Virus record (IMG/VR): IMGVR_UViG_3300044712_001292
Location: 39,000-102,999 of that record
Reading direction: 5' to 3' (one strand)
DNA from: a virus
Length of the DNA stretch: 64,000 nt
Shown here: piece by piece, positions 26,199-33,921 of the stretch
Numbering within the stretch: position 1 is the first letter of the stretch
How the letters are laid out: each line of letters opens with the position of its first letter
Position numbers and translations under genes: made by a program
The notes under the pieces: model-generated
Databases searched by the model: none
What the model was told of the DNA's origin: nothing
What the model saw: the letters and a program-made list of their open reading frames with translations, nothing else

Positions 26199-27486
26199 CA
26201 AACTCGTCACATCCAGTTCGTTCGACTTCGGCGATACGGCGTCACGCCTTGTTCCTCTGCATCGAGGTGGCGTCGACAGCCAGTGGATGCGGAAGCACGC
26301 ATCTGGCGATCTCTTCGCCAAAGAGATAGCCGGCTTACGTCCGAATAGCAAAGAGACGGTTCTGCACATCATCGCCTTAGGCGATGAGGAGACGTTCGGA
26401 CCGAATCGAAATGGTGACGCGTTCAGCAAGTCGGACAACGTGAACGCCCACGGGCTGTTCAAGACCATAGGCCATGTCTTCCGGAACCACAAGAATCAGG
26501 ACCCGGCTAAGTCCATCGGCAGAGTGCTCGCCACCGCTCACAACGATATCATGGATCGTGTCGAGCTGCTGGTAGCCCTCAATAACGATAAGTGCCGGAA
26601 CGAGGTCGAGGCCGTTAATAACGGTGAAGACATTCCGTTCAGCATGGGATCGTCGCAGGAGTTCGACGTCTGCTCCATCTGCAAGCATAAGGCTCCGACC
26701 GCAGCGGACCACTGCAGTCATATACAAAATATGCTCGGCGAGGTTCTCTCCGACGGTCGTAAGGTGTACATGAAGAACCCGAATCCGCGGTTCTTCGACA
26801 TCAGCGTCGTGTACAAGCCTGCCGACCGTATCGCCTATAGCCTGCGTAAGGTGGCGTCACACGGAGCGGCTGTCATCGGTGGTCACGAACTGGCGGAGAT
26901 GTTCGGCGTGTCCGCCGCCCCGTCGACAAAGGTCGCTACGATGCAGGCGCTCGCCGAGATGGTCAAAGAGATCCCCGCTGTCGCGCGTAAGGTAGCCTCT
27001 CCGCGGCGTGTTCGCGCAGACACAAAGCAGGAACTCTGCAAGGCAGCGGCTGCCTACGGTATCGACCAGCTTCTCGGTGCGCTAACCCGTTCCGGATTCA
27101 TGCTCGCCCCAGAAGACTTCGCGGAGATCGCTACCGGGGCTCCGGAATCCGACGCCGCTGTAGACGATGCCTGCGGGTGCGGGCTGCAGGATATTCTGGA
27201 CGACCACCAGCAGATCGAGGCGTTCGATCCGCCGCTCGCCCAGGACGTCATTCCTTTGTCGCAAGGCGCTCTGGACGACCTGTCCTGCTCGTGTGGGATG
27301 CAGCCTGCTGCAGCTCAGCGTCGGGCGCTCATTATTGTTATCCGCCCATCCGTCAAGGTAGCCTCTCACGCAGATCCTGTGGCCGTTCACGGTCTGTCGA
27401 TGCTCTATAAGCACTACAAGGTAGCATTCGCTCACGCCCACGCACACCGTCCTGACATGATCAGGTCAGTTGCGTCCACGTTCTAA
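26191..27486 (+). CDS. Prohead maturation protease
   Basis: 431 residues from the GTG at 26191 (overlapping the previous stop). A longer frame from 26104 lies wholly over the upstream gene and is rejected. The N-terminal 210 residues match a protease family common in large phages: TVLHIIALGDEETFGPNRNG, then GHVFRNHKNQDPAKSIGRVL, then RVELLVALNNDKC, a Cys/His cluster (CSICKH...DHC) and GRKVYMKNPNPRFFDISVV, then DRIAYSLRKVAS. It would cleave scaffold and capsid proteins during head maturation; the position just before the scaffold gene fits. The C-terminal half carries Cys pairs (CGCG, CSCG) and several Lys-x-Ala sites, so it may process itself. Catalytic residues were not assigned. Confidence 0.65.
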   Translation: MINKLVTSSSFDFGDTASRLVPLHRGGVDSQWMRKHASGDLFAKEIAGLRPNSKETVLHIIALGDEETFGPNRNGDAFSKSDNVNAHGLFKTIGHVFRNHKNQDPAKSIGRVLATAHNDIMDRVELLVALNNDKCRNEVEAVNNGEDIPFSMGSSQEFDVCSICKHKAPTAADHCSHIQNMLGEVLSDGRKVYMKNPNPRFFDISVVYKPADRIAYSLRKVASHGAAVIGGHELAEMFGVSAAPSTKVATMQALAEMVKEIPAVARKVASPRRVRADTKQELCKAAAAYGIDQLLGALTRSGFMLAPEDFAEIATGAPESDAAVDDACGCGLQDILDDHQQIEAFDPPLAQDVIPLSQGALDDLSCSCGMQPAAAQRRALIIVIRPSVKVASHADPVAVHGLSMLYKHYKVAFAHAHAHRPDMIRSVASTF

Positions 27487-27519
27487 CTCTTGCGGTACGT
27501 AAACCCTACCGTAAGTTAG
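27485..27519. promoter_or_regulatory. Hairpin in the leader of the scaffold gene
   Basis: TTGCGGTA and TACCGTAA pair (one G-U) around a 9-base loop, with TAAC/GTTA flanks, immediately after the protease stop and 30 bases before the scaffold start. TTGCGG and TAAGTT 16 bases apart could also be read as a sigma-70-type promoter. The two readings cannot be separated here. Confidence 0.4.
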
Positions 27520-27547
27520 CCCCCAGTCATCTTCCAAGGAACCGAAC

Positions 27548-28747
27548 ATGTCGAAGAACAAGCTCACCGCTGATCTCGATCGCCTCATCAAGCGGGCCGC
27601 CGAAGTAAAGGCGACCGGCATCAAGAAGGCCGAGGACGTCAGTGCCAAGCTGGACAAGGCCGAGGACGGCACCGTTGCCGCCACCACCGGCGCCCACGCT
27701 GCCGACAACAAGGCTGAGGCCGCCAAGATCACCGCCGGTGCTGTTGACGGTGGTGCCAAGGACAACCAGGCCAACGGCTCTGTCGCCAACAACACGGATG
27801 GCAGCAAGGCCACCGCTACCGACGGCCAGAAGGGCCCGGCTGCTGGCGAGTTCCCCATCAAGGGCGAGGCCGACAACGGCCCCACCAAGGGCGAGGGCAA
27901 GTTCGCTGGCGTCCGCAAGCTGGCGAATGACCTGCGTGCTGCCGCTGACGGTCTGCTGACCGGCTTCGACAAGTTCCTGGTCAAGTCGGCTCGCGCCTCC
28001 GAGGATAAGCAGGTCAAGACTGCTGCCGAGGGCATGGGCGACGACGAGCTGGCTGATCAGGCCTCGGATGCTCTGATGGAGCAGATCGCGGCTGGTCAGG
28101 TCAGCGACGCAGATGCCGAGCAGATCCTGCAGGAGGCGGTCCAGGCCGGCGCTATCACCCCGGACGAGCTGGAGCAGGCTGCTCAGCTCGCTCACGAGGC
28201 CAGCGGCGGTGCTGAGGCCGAGGCCGCTCCTTCTGACGAGGAGCAGATGAAGGTCGCGGCTGCTCAGATCACCCCGGAGCACCCGAAGTACCTCGAGAAG
28301 CTCGCCTCGATCTACGACGAGGATATGCGCGCTGGCTACGCCTTCTTCACCAAGCTCGCGTCGGAACTCGTGGCTGAGGCCGAGAAGGCCCCGGCTGAGG
28401 AGAAGGAAGAGAAGGCTGAGGAGGCCGCTGAGACCCCGGCCGAAGAGAAGGCTGAGGAAAAGGCTGAGGGGAAGGAAAAGGCTGCTCCGCTCGCTGGCGC
28501 TGAGACCCCGGCTGAGGAGAAGAAGGAGCAGGAGATCGTCGACGCTATGTCTGGCGTCGATCTCAAGCCCGCCGACGACGCTGAGAAGCAGGCCCTCGAG
28601 GCCGTCAAGCAGGAGCTCGGCCTGAACGACGGTCAGCTGGCCGAGATCGCTGCCGCCCCGCTGCCTGCCCCTCAGGACAAGGTGGCCGCCGCAAAGGCCA
28701 AGTACCGTTCTGCTATCATGGCCAAGGTTGCGGCCCTGAAGAAGTAA
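27548..28747 (+). CDS. Probable capsid scaffolding protein
   Basis: 399 residues of Ala/Glu/Lys-rich low complexity with a coiled-coil-like centre (EEKEEKAEEAAETPAEEK) and a basic helical C-terminus (KAKYRSAIMAKVAALKK), which is the usual capsid-binding end of scaffolds. It lies between protease and capsid genes, the standard slot. Lys-x-Ala sites are dense (LIKRAAEVK, QVKTAAEG, MKVAAAQ, LEKLASIY, FTKLASEL, DKVAAAK, MAKVAAL), as expected if the neighbouring protease degrades it. AAGGA lies eight bases before the ATG. The long open reverse frame over this gene is a composition artefact. Confidence 0.7.
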   Translation: MSKNKLTADLDRLIKRAAEVKATGIKKAEDVSAKLDKAEDGTVAATTGAHAADNKAEAAKITAGAVDGGAKDNQANGSVANNTDGSKATATDGQKGPAAGEFPIKGEADNGPTKGEGKFAGVRKLANDLRAAADGLLTGFDKFLVKSARASEDKQVKTAAEGMGDDELADQASDALMEQIAAGQVSDADAEQILQEAVQAGAITPDELEQAAQLAHEASGGAEAEAAPSDEEQMKVAAAQITPEHPKYLEKLASIYDEDMRAGYAFFTKLASELVAEAEKAPAEEKEEKAEEAAETPAEEKAEEKAEGKEKAAPLAGAETPAEEKKEQEIVDAMSGVDLKPADDAEKQALEAVKQELGLNDGQLAEIAAAPLPAPQDKVAAAKAKYRSAIMAKVAALKK

Positions 28748-28772
28748 CATAATCTTCCAACAGGATACACCT

Positions 28773-29192
28773 ATGTCGTACAAGCTCCTCAAGCAGGCTG
28801 CTGACCAGCTCGATAAGCTGGCCTCCGAACTGGAGGCCAGCGAGAAGGCCCTCGCCCAGGCTACCGCCCAGGCGAAGACCGCAGCTGCTACCCCCGCACC
28901 CGTCAAGCCCAGCGAGGACGAGAAGGCTGCTCGCCTGTCTCAGGCCAAGCTCGCTGCTGACAAGCTCCTCGAGGCAGGTCTGCTGAGCAGCGCTGAAAAG
29001 CGTGATCAGTTTGCTGCCGAAATCGTCGACCCGGTCGTGGCGATCCAGAAGATCGCCAAGCTGGCGGAGACGGTCTCTGTTCCTCGGCTGGGACGCGTCG
29101 TTGTCGACGAGACTCAGACCAAGGTCGCTAGCTCCGACGACGTCTGGGCTGGTCACGTGCGTTCCGCCCTGTCCCGTCTCAACCTCAAGTAA
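28773..29192 (+). CDS. Small head-assembly protein (scaffold-like)
   Basis: 139 residues. Starts with LLKQAADQLDKLASELEASE, a heptad-like helix, then an Ala/Pro linker, a second helical part (LAADKLLEAGLLSSAEKR) and a short ordered end (LGRVVVDETQTKVASSDDVW). Four Lys-x-Ala motifs are visible. The location between scaffold and decoration genes and the helical composition suggest a second scaffold or core protein processed by the protease. Own ribosome-binding site (AACAGGA). No family recognised. Confidence 0.55.
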   Translation: MSYKLLKQAADQLDKLASELEASEKALAQATAQAKTAAATPAPVKPSEDEKAARLSQAKLAADKLLEAGLLSSAEKRDQFAAEIVDPVVAIQKIAKLAETVSVPRLGRVVVDETQTKVASSDDVWAGHVRSALSRLNLK

Positions 29193-29224
29193 CCTCGTAG
29201 TCAGTCCTACAAGGAAGGTAAGTT

Positions 29225-29884
29225 ATGATCCAGTCCTCAATGGGAGCCCACAAGCTCGACGTCCGGTACGGCGACCGTAACACGCTGCCGTACTACAACG
29301 GTATCCTCAACAGCGCTCTGCTGTCGGACGCCGACGTCGTGGCGGCCATCTGCGCCGGTGCGGTCTACTCGATCAACACCAGCGGCCTGCTGGTCCCCGG
29401 CGTTCTCGCCGCGGCCGGCGCCAACGGCGGCACCCAGCCCTTCTACGGCTGGTCCGGCCTCGACGCCAACAACTACCCGGACGTCAAGCGTACCGCTGGT
29501 ATGCCTGGCTTCCTGGACAAGCCGCAGCCTGCTCCGGGCGGCTATCCCTCGGGAACCAACGGCTTCCCGTTCCACGGCGTTCCCACCAGTGCTGGCCTTG
29601 TTGGCGCCTTCGCCACCATCGCTCACACCTTCGCGGGCGAGCTCAGCTCGACTGAGTTCAACACCGGCGCGTCCTACACCGTCGGCGCTCCTCTGACCTG
29701 CGTCGCAGCTGACAGCGTCAACAAGACGCTGCGCGGCAAGCTCCGTCCTGTGGCTGCGGCTACCGACACCATCGTCGGCTACGTCGCTCCCGCCGGCAAG
29801 TTCCTGAGCCCGGAGGGTTACAACACCCTGGCCTTCTACCCGGCCTTCGTGCTCGGAACCACCGTTCCCGCGAGCTTCGCCTAA
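29225..29884 (+). CDS. Probable capsid decoration or minor head protein
   Basis: 219 residues with strong ribosome-binding AAGGAAGG. Gly/Ala/Thr-rich beta-type sequence (VYSINTSGLLVPGVLAAAGA, FPFHGVPTSAGLVGAFATI) and a C-terminal segment GKFLSPEGYNTLAFYPAFVL. No Lys-x-Ala sites, unlike the genes before it. Sitting directly before the major capsid gene, with comparable codon bias (highly biased to C-ending codons, as in highly expressed genes), it is most simply an abundant capsid-associated protein. No family match claimed. Confidence 0.55.
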   Translation: MIQSSMGAHKLDVRYGDRNTLPYYNGILNSALLSDADVVAAICAGAVYSINTSGLLVPGVLAAAGANGGTQPFYGWSGLDANNYPDVKRTAGMPGFLDKPQPAPGGYPSGTNGFPFHGVPTSAGLVGAFATIAHTFAGELSSTEFNTGASYTVGAPLTCVAADSVNKTLRGKLRPVAAATDTIVGYVAPAGKFLSPEGYNTLAFYPAFVLGTTVPASFA

Positions 29885-29913
29885 TCCCTGATAAACACTG
29901 AAAGGTCACTGTC

Positions 29914-30852
29914 ATGTCACAGACGAAGCTCAGCGCTGCTCAGTCCAATAAGGCCTTCTTCGGCCTGCTCGAAGCCGGGCAGACCAAGGAAGCCCAGGAT
30001 ATGGTGTCGGACTTCACCCGCATCCGTATCCGCGAGTCCAGCGCGTTCGAGAAGATCATGCCGGGTGTCAAGATCAGCAATGATCAGCTGACCCCGCAGC
30101 TCGACACCGATAAGAATGTCAAGCTGGTGGAGCGCGAGCCCGGCTCGCCCGCCGCCATCACCATTCCTCTCGGCACCCAGCCCATCCAGTACTACTTCCG
30201 CGGCGACCGCTACCCGGTGTTCTTCGACCGTATCACCACGGTCAAGTTCACCAAGGACGTCTCGGAACTCCGCACCTACTCCATGGACATCCGCCAGGTC
30301 CTCACCGACCAGGCTATCCTGGACATGGACTTCGAGTTCGACCGCAAGATGCTTGCGGCCGTCGACTCGATCGTGGGCGGTGAGGGCAGCACTGTCGCTG
30401 CTACCGGCGTCATCCAGAACCGCAAGATCGTCGACGCGCTCGGCATCACCCGCAACTCGCTCTTCGAGCTGCGCAAGATCCTGCCCTCGACCTTCGCGCA
30501 CCTGGAGACGGTGACCATCCTGGTCAACAGCATCACCATCAACGACGTCGCGAAGTTCGGTCGCGATGAGGTCGGTGGCGATCTGAGCCAGAACATGTTC
30601 ACCAACGGCTTCCAGGAGAAGAACCTCCTGGGCTGCAACTGGATCGTCAGCAACAAGACCGAGCTGATCCCGGACAACACCTTCTACCTGTTCGCCTCGC
30701 CCGAGTTCATCGGCAAGTCGTTCATCCTGGAAGAGGTCACCGTCTTCCTCGACAAGAAGGCCTACAACATCGAGTGGTTCGCCTACTGCGAGCGCGGCGC
30801 CTCGATCGGCAACCCGGCCTCGGTCGCCAAGGCCCGTATCGCGACGTCGTAA
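29914..30852 (+). CDS. Major capsid protein (HK97 fold)
   Basis: 312 residues. N-terminal helix, then FTRIRIRESSAFEKIMPGV, a P-domain-like RGDRYPVFFDRITTVKFTKD, the central segment TYSMDIRQVLTDQAILDMDF and LETVTILVNSITINDVAKFG, and the closing ILEEVTVFLDKKAYNIEWFA, in the order typical of HK97-fold capsids. Position after scaffold and protease, the strongest C-ending codon bias of the window, and a strong terminator right downstream all indicate a highly expressed structural gene. No obvious internal protease site, so it may be only lightly processed at the N-terminus. Confidence 0.8.
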   Translation: MSQTKLSAAQSNKAFFGLLEAGQTKEAQDMVSDFTRIRIRESSAFEKIMPGVKISNDQLTPQLDTDKNVKLVEREPGSPAAITIPLGTQPIQYYFRGDRYPVFFDRITTVKFTKDVSELRTYSMDIRQVLTDQAILDMDFEFDRKMLAAVDSIVGGEGSTVAATGVIQNRKIVDALGITRNSLFELRKILPSTFAHLETVTILVNSITINDVAKFGRDEVGGDLSQNMFTNGFQEKNLLGCNWIVSNKTELIPDNTFYLFASPEFIGKSFILEEVTVFLDKKAYNIEWFAYCERGASIGNPASVAKARIATS

Positions 30853-30876
30853 GTCGTCATACGGTAGTGGTTGTAG

Positions 30877-30912
30877 AAACCGCCCAGGGCTTTCGGCTCT
30901 GGGCGGTTTTCT
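30877..30912 (+). terminator. Rho-independent terminator after the capsid gene
   Basis: AAACCGCCCAG pairs with CTGGGCGGTTT across a small loop containing CTTTCGG, followed by TTTTCTTGTTT. It closes the scaffold-capsid transcript 24 bases after the capsid stop. Confidence 0.88.
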
Positions 30913-31003
30913 TGTTTCTGGGCCCCAGTTCATAAGTAGCACATGGCTCTTGCCCTTACTTGTATTTAGCGGAAGCTGACGGCTACTCCTGAAGGATACT
31001 CTC

Positions 31004-31603
31004 ATGCCTCTTCCCCAGCGTGTATCTCAGCCGACGCGTGACGCCCTCGCCGCCACCGTCCCCGCTTCCTATGGCGACGGCATCAGCGCTGTCGTTCTGT
31101 CGAACGCCTCTGCCGACGCTCAGCGTATGCCGCAGTCGCGCGTTCGCGCTATGCTGCGCAAGGTGACTGACCTGTACGCTCCGGCGGCTGTGGTCCTCGA
31201 CGCCGCTGTGAAGCGCGGCGTAGCCACGATCGCCGACGGTGGAACAGACGCTGTCGCCGGGACGGTGCACGGAACCCCCACGGCGCTGACCTATGACATC
31301 ACCAACACCGGCTCCGAGCTGCTGGTGCTGGGCGGTCTGACGCTGGGCACCCCTGTCAACTGCACGGTAGCCGTCGCCACCGTGTGGGCGCTGTCCCAGC
31401 CGGCCATCCTTCAGGACGGCTCGTCTTCGACCGTGTCTGAGTCGGCTCCCTCGGTCGACAACGTGCCGGTCGCTGGCGCTGGCAGCATCGTTGTCACCGT
31501 CACCCCCACCGCCGCCGGTGCGTGGTCGTGCACGATCAGCATTCCGACGAATGCGACGGGAAAGAACCCGTACAACTGGACGATGAGCGGCACAGCGACC
31601 TAA
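31004..31603 (+). CDS. Ig-like capsid decoration protein
   Basis: 199 residues. Helical N-terminal 60 residues (MPQSRVRAMLRKVTDLYAPA) followed by a beta-sandwich: LTYDITNTGSELLVLGGLTL, then NVPVAGAGSIVVTVTPTAAG and ENPYNW-type closing strands (GKNPYNWTMSGT). The NTGSxxLxLGGL pattern is that of ASPM/SPD2/Hydin or other Ig-like domains often displayed on phage heads. First gene after the capsid terminator; the 90-base gap before it must contain its promoter, though I cannot fix one. Display of an Ig-like domain on the head is inferred. Confidence 0.6.
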   Translation: MPLPQRVSQPTRDALAATVPASYGDGISAVVLSNASADAQRMPQSRVRAMLRKVTDLYAPAAVVLDAAVKRGVATIADGGTDAVAGTVHGTPTALTYDITNTGSELLVLGGLTLGTPVNCTVAVATVWALSQPAILQDGSSSTVSESAPSVDNVPVAGAGSIVVTVTPTAAGAWSCTISIPTNATGKNPYNWTMSGTAT

Positions 31604-31620
31604 TAGGTACTTGCAAATCT

Positions 31621-31647
31621 CATGGCAGCGTGTAGTACGCTGCCATG
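31621..31647 (+). promoter_or_regulatory. Perfect 10-bp hairpin sequestering the glycosyltransferase start codon
   Basis: CATGGCAGCG (31621-31630) pairs perfectly with CGCTGCCATG (31638-31647) around TGTAGTA. The ATG of the next gene is bases 31645-31647, inside the right arm, and there is no ribosome-binding site before it. Start-codon access would depend on opening the hairpin. Confidence 0.7.
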
Positions 31648-33159
31648 ACGTCGTTTAAGGCCCTGTTCGATCAAGCCGAAGATGCCAAGCGCGCGGGACA
31701 ACACGACCGCGCGCTTGGCATTTACACGTATATTCAGAGCATTTCCGGAAGGTCTGACGCGAACGTCCATGCCGCGATTCAGCTCGGGTCCCTGTGGAAG
31801 GACCTGGGCTGCATGGACACAGCTTTCAAGGTAACGTACGAGGCGGCGCAGTCCCTTGATGCGTTGGGTAAGTACAGCGCTTCCGGCGGTATCTACACGT
31901 CGTTGGCATGTGCGGTCCTCTACGCGCCGGGCGTCACGCTCGAGAGCTATAGCAAGCTGGTACGGCGCGTGACCATGTCGTTGGATATGTCGATGCCGAA
32001 GGTTTCGCATCTGAACCATGATATGACGACACAGCGCCGACTGCGTGTAGGCATCCTCAGCCCAGATATCTGTCTCCACTCATTAGCATATCTGGTGGCG
32101 CAGCCACTGATGCGTTTTACCCGTGTTACGCCGCATGAATTGTACTTATACCACTTACGACCATCCATCGATTCCGTTACGAAGCAGGTAGGGCAGGCGG
32201 CAACGAAGCTCGTCCACGTACACGGCATGACCGACGACGCCATCGTCGACGCCATTACGGCTGACCACATCGACGTTCTCATCGATCTGTCCGGTTACAC
32301 CGCTGAGAGTCGTCTGTCCGTCTTTTGCCGACGCCCGGCCCCGGTACAGATGGGGTGGATCAGCGGAATGATGACGCCGACCGGTCTTCCGTCGCTGCCG
32401 TATTTTATGACGGATTCGTATATGCTGCCCCCGCAGCTACCTACTGGTCTGTGCATACCGATCACCGCAAAGACGGCTCTCACGTATCATACGCTGCGCA
32501 GCCAGGAGCTCGACATCGGACAACTTCCGCGAGATAAGACCGGTGTTATAAACTTCGCGAGCTTCAACAACCCGTGCAAGATCAATAACGATGTCCTGCA
32601 GGCGTGGGCCAGGATCATGCACGGGGTGCCGGGCAGCAGACTGCACCTGAAAACGTACAGTCCCATGGATTCGGCACGTATCGCCGAGTTCATGGCTAAC
32701 GCCAAGGTCGATCCGGGACGACTCGTACTGATGCCCCAGCTGCCGTCATCGACAGACGTGCAGAAGTATTACAGCGAGCGCGTCGATATCTTCCTCGACG
32801 CGTGGCCTTGCAGTGGCTGCCTGACGACAGCGGAAGCTTTATGGATGGGCGTACCCGTCGTTTCGTACTACACTGACGTATTCTGTTCGCGGCAGTCACA
32901 TTCCATCCTCAACACTATCGGTGTTACCGATCTATCACACCCGACGGTCGACGGCTACGTACAAGCAGCCGTGAATTTGGCCCGAGACGTCGGACGCTTA
33001 CGCGAGCTGAGGTCCACCCTGCGCTCACGCATGTCTCAGAGCCCGCTGTGCGACTACGACAGCATGGCTCGTGAAATAGGAAACGCCGTCGTAACTGCGT
33101 GGCAGCACGCCGCTGCCGCACGCAAAGACTCCCTTGACGCCCTGAGAAAGGCAGCCTAG
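31645..33159 (+). CDS. O-GlcNAc transferase / SPINDLY-type glycosyltransferase (GT41-like)
   Basis: 504 residues: an N-terminal TPR-like helical part (about 1-120), then a GT-B catalytic part. Signature segments in order: VGILSPDICLHSLAYLV near 136 (family SPDFxxHxVxxFL), DVLIDLSGYTAESRLSVFC then RRPAPVQMGW near 210-238, ASFNNPCKINNDVLQAWARI near 303 (FxSFNNxxKIxP), GSRLHLK, and PCSGCLTTAEALWMGVPVVS near 388-407 (family PYxGxTTTxxALWMGVPV). These build the UDP-sugar site. It probably adds a sugar to Ser/Thr of proteins; the location beside capsid and decoration genes points to a virion target, or to host proteins. A single-frame gene with normal local codon use. Confidence 0.85.
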   Translation: MTSFKALFDQAEDAKRAGQHDRALGIYTYIQSISGRSDANVHAAIQLGSLWKDLGCMDTAFKVTYEAAQSLDALGKYSASGGIYTSLACAVLYAPGVTLESYSKLVRRVTMSLDMSMPKVSHLNHDMTTQRRLRVGILSPDICLHSLAYLVAQPLMRFTRVTPHELYLYHLRPSIDSVTKQVGQAATKLVHVHGMTDDAIVDAITADHIDVLIDLSGYTAESRLSVFCRRPAPVQMGWISGMMTPTGLPSLPYFMTDSYMLPPQLPTGLCIPITAKTALTYHTLRSQELDIGQLPRDKTGVINFASFNNPCKINNDVLQAWARIMHGVPGSRLHLKTYSPMDSARIAEFMANAKVDPGRLVLMPQLPSSTDVQKYYSERVDIFLDAWPCSGCLTTAEALWMGVPVVSYYTDVFCSRQSHSILNTIGVTDLSHPTVDGYVQAAVNLARDVGRLRELRSTLRSRMSQSPLCDYDSMAREIGNAVVTAWQHAAAARKDSLDALRKAA

Positions 33160-33167
33160 TATCCGCC

Positions 33168-33857
33168 ATGATCTTCAACGACGTTGACAAAACGAAGCCC
33201 TATACGGTACTACTCGTATCGACACCCGTACGACTCGCGTGCCTGAGCTTCAGCGGCCTCGCCCGTGGTGTGTACTACATCCAGGGTGACTTTCGAAGCA
33301 AGATTTCGAAGCCGCATGATAAGCGCCTCATACAAGTCGGGGCTGTAGCCCTGCGCTACGTCGTCGGTTCCGAGGAGTTCTCCATGGGCAAGCTGGTGAG
33401 CTCGGAAGACCTCCCGGACCGGACGAGCGCACTTCCCGCTTTCAGCGATATTCCCGAACAGAAAGAGGGATCCAACGCGACAGGTATCACCGTGGCTGGC
33501 CCCACGCTGCCCCCAGTGCGCGTGGTGGAGTACAGCGCCCCGGCCCCTCTCGAGTCCATCCCTGTCGTTCAGGAAGTGGCTGCACCCGTTGTACGCGTGG
33601 CACCCGAACCTCCCGTTACCCCCGAGCTCCCGCAGGCGGTGGTTGGCGCTCTTCCGAAACTGTCCGACGATGAGCCTATCGTTGTGCTGGATGACAAGCC
33701 AAAGAAGCGCCGTGGTCGTAAGCCCAAGTCCGCCCAATCCGTTGCCTCAGCGGCAGTAGAGGCTAAGCTCGATGGGCATGATCAAGACAGCGCAACTGCT
33801 GACGAGGGCGTTCCAGCAGCGCCTAGTGAAGACCGCGTCGATCACCAAGACAGCTAA
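33168..33857 (+). CDS. Hypothetical protein with AT-hook-like C-terminus
   Basis: 229 residues. N-terminal 85 residues form an ordered domain (YTVLLVSTPVRLACLSFSG, YYIQGDFRSKISKP). The middle is a Pro/Val linker, and residues about 178-190 read KPKKRRGRKPKS, the RGRKP core of an AT-hook that inserts in the DNA minor groove. The tail is acidic. A head-linked protein contacting packaged DNA would fit, but an AT-hook-like run can also be a simple basic linker. It overlaps a small basic gene at its 3' end. Confidence 0.55.
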   Translation: MIFNDVDKTKPYTVLLVSTPVRLACLSFSGLARGVYYIQGDFRSKISKPHDKRLIQVGAVALRYVVGSEEFSMGKLVSSEDLPDRTSALPAFSDIPEQKEGSNATGITVAGPTLPPVRVVEYSAPAPLESIPVVQEVAAPVVRVAPEPPVTPELPQAVVGALPKLSDDEPIVVLDDKPKKRRGRKPKSAQSVASAAVEAKLDGHDQDSATADEGVPAAPSEDRVDHQDS

Positions 33858-33918
33858 GCGCTGGCTCGACGACCAGACCCTGGTCAAGCTGTGCGCTCGT
33901 ACCAGGAAGAGGAAGTAA
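33772..33918 (+). CDS. Small basic protein, overlapping gene
   Basis: 48 residues: MGMIKTAQLLTRAFQQRL, then KTASITKTAKRWLDD and a basic end CARTRKRK. It begins inside the last 86 bases of 33168-33857 in another frame and fills the gap before the next gene, ending four bases before its ATG. AGAGG lies 11 bases upstream; a second ATG two codons in is closer to ideal. The sequence has three Lys-x-Ala motifs and is coherent and helix-compatible, which argues for a real gene. Function unknown. Confidence 0.6.
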   Translation: MGMIKTAQLLTRAFQQRLVKTASITKTAKRWLDDQTLVKLCARTRKRK

Positions 33919-33921
33919 GCC

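Noticed and set aside
27527-28906. Reverse-strand open frame of 459 codons
   Set aside because: Lies exactly opposite the scaffold gene; Leu/Ser-rich composition is the mirror of GAG/AAG/GCC-rich codons, so it is a shadow.
29917-31005. Reverse-strand open frame of 362 codons
   Set aside because: Mirror of the highly biased capsid gene and it runs through the terminator; a shadow.
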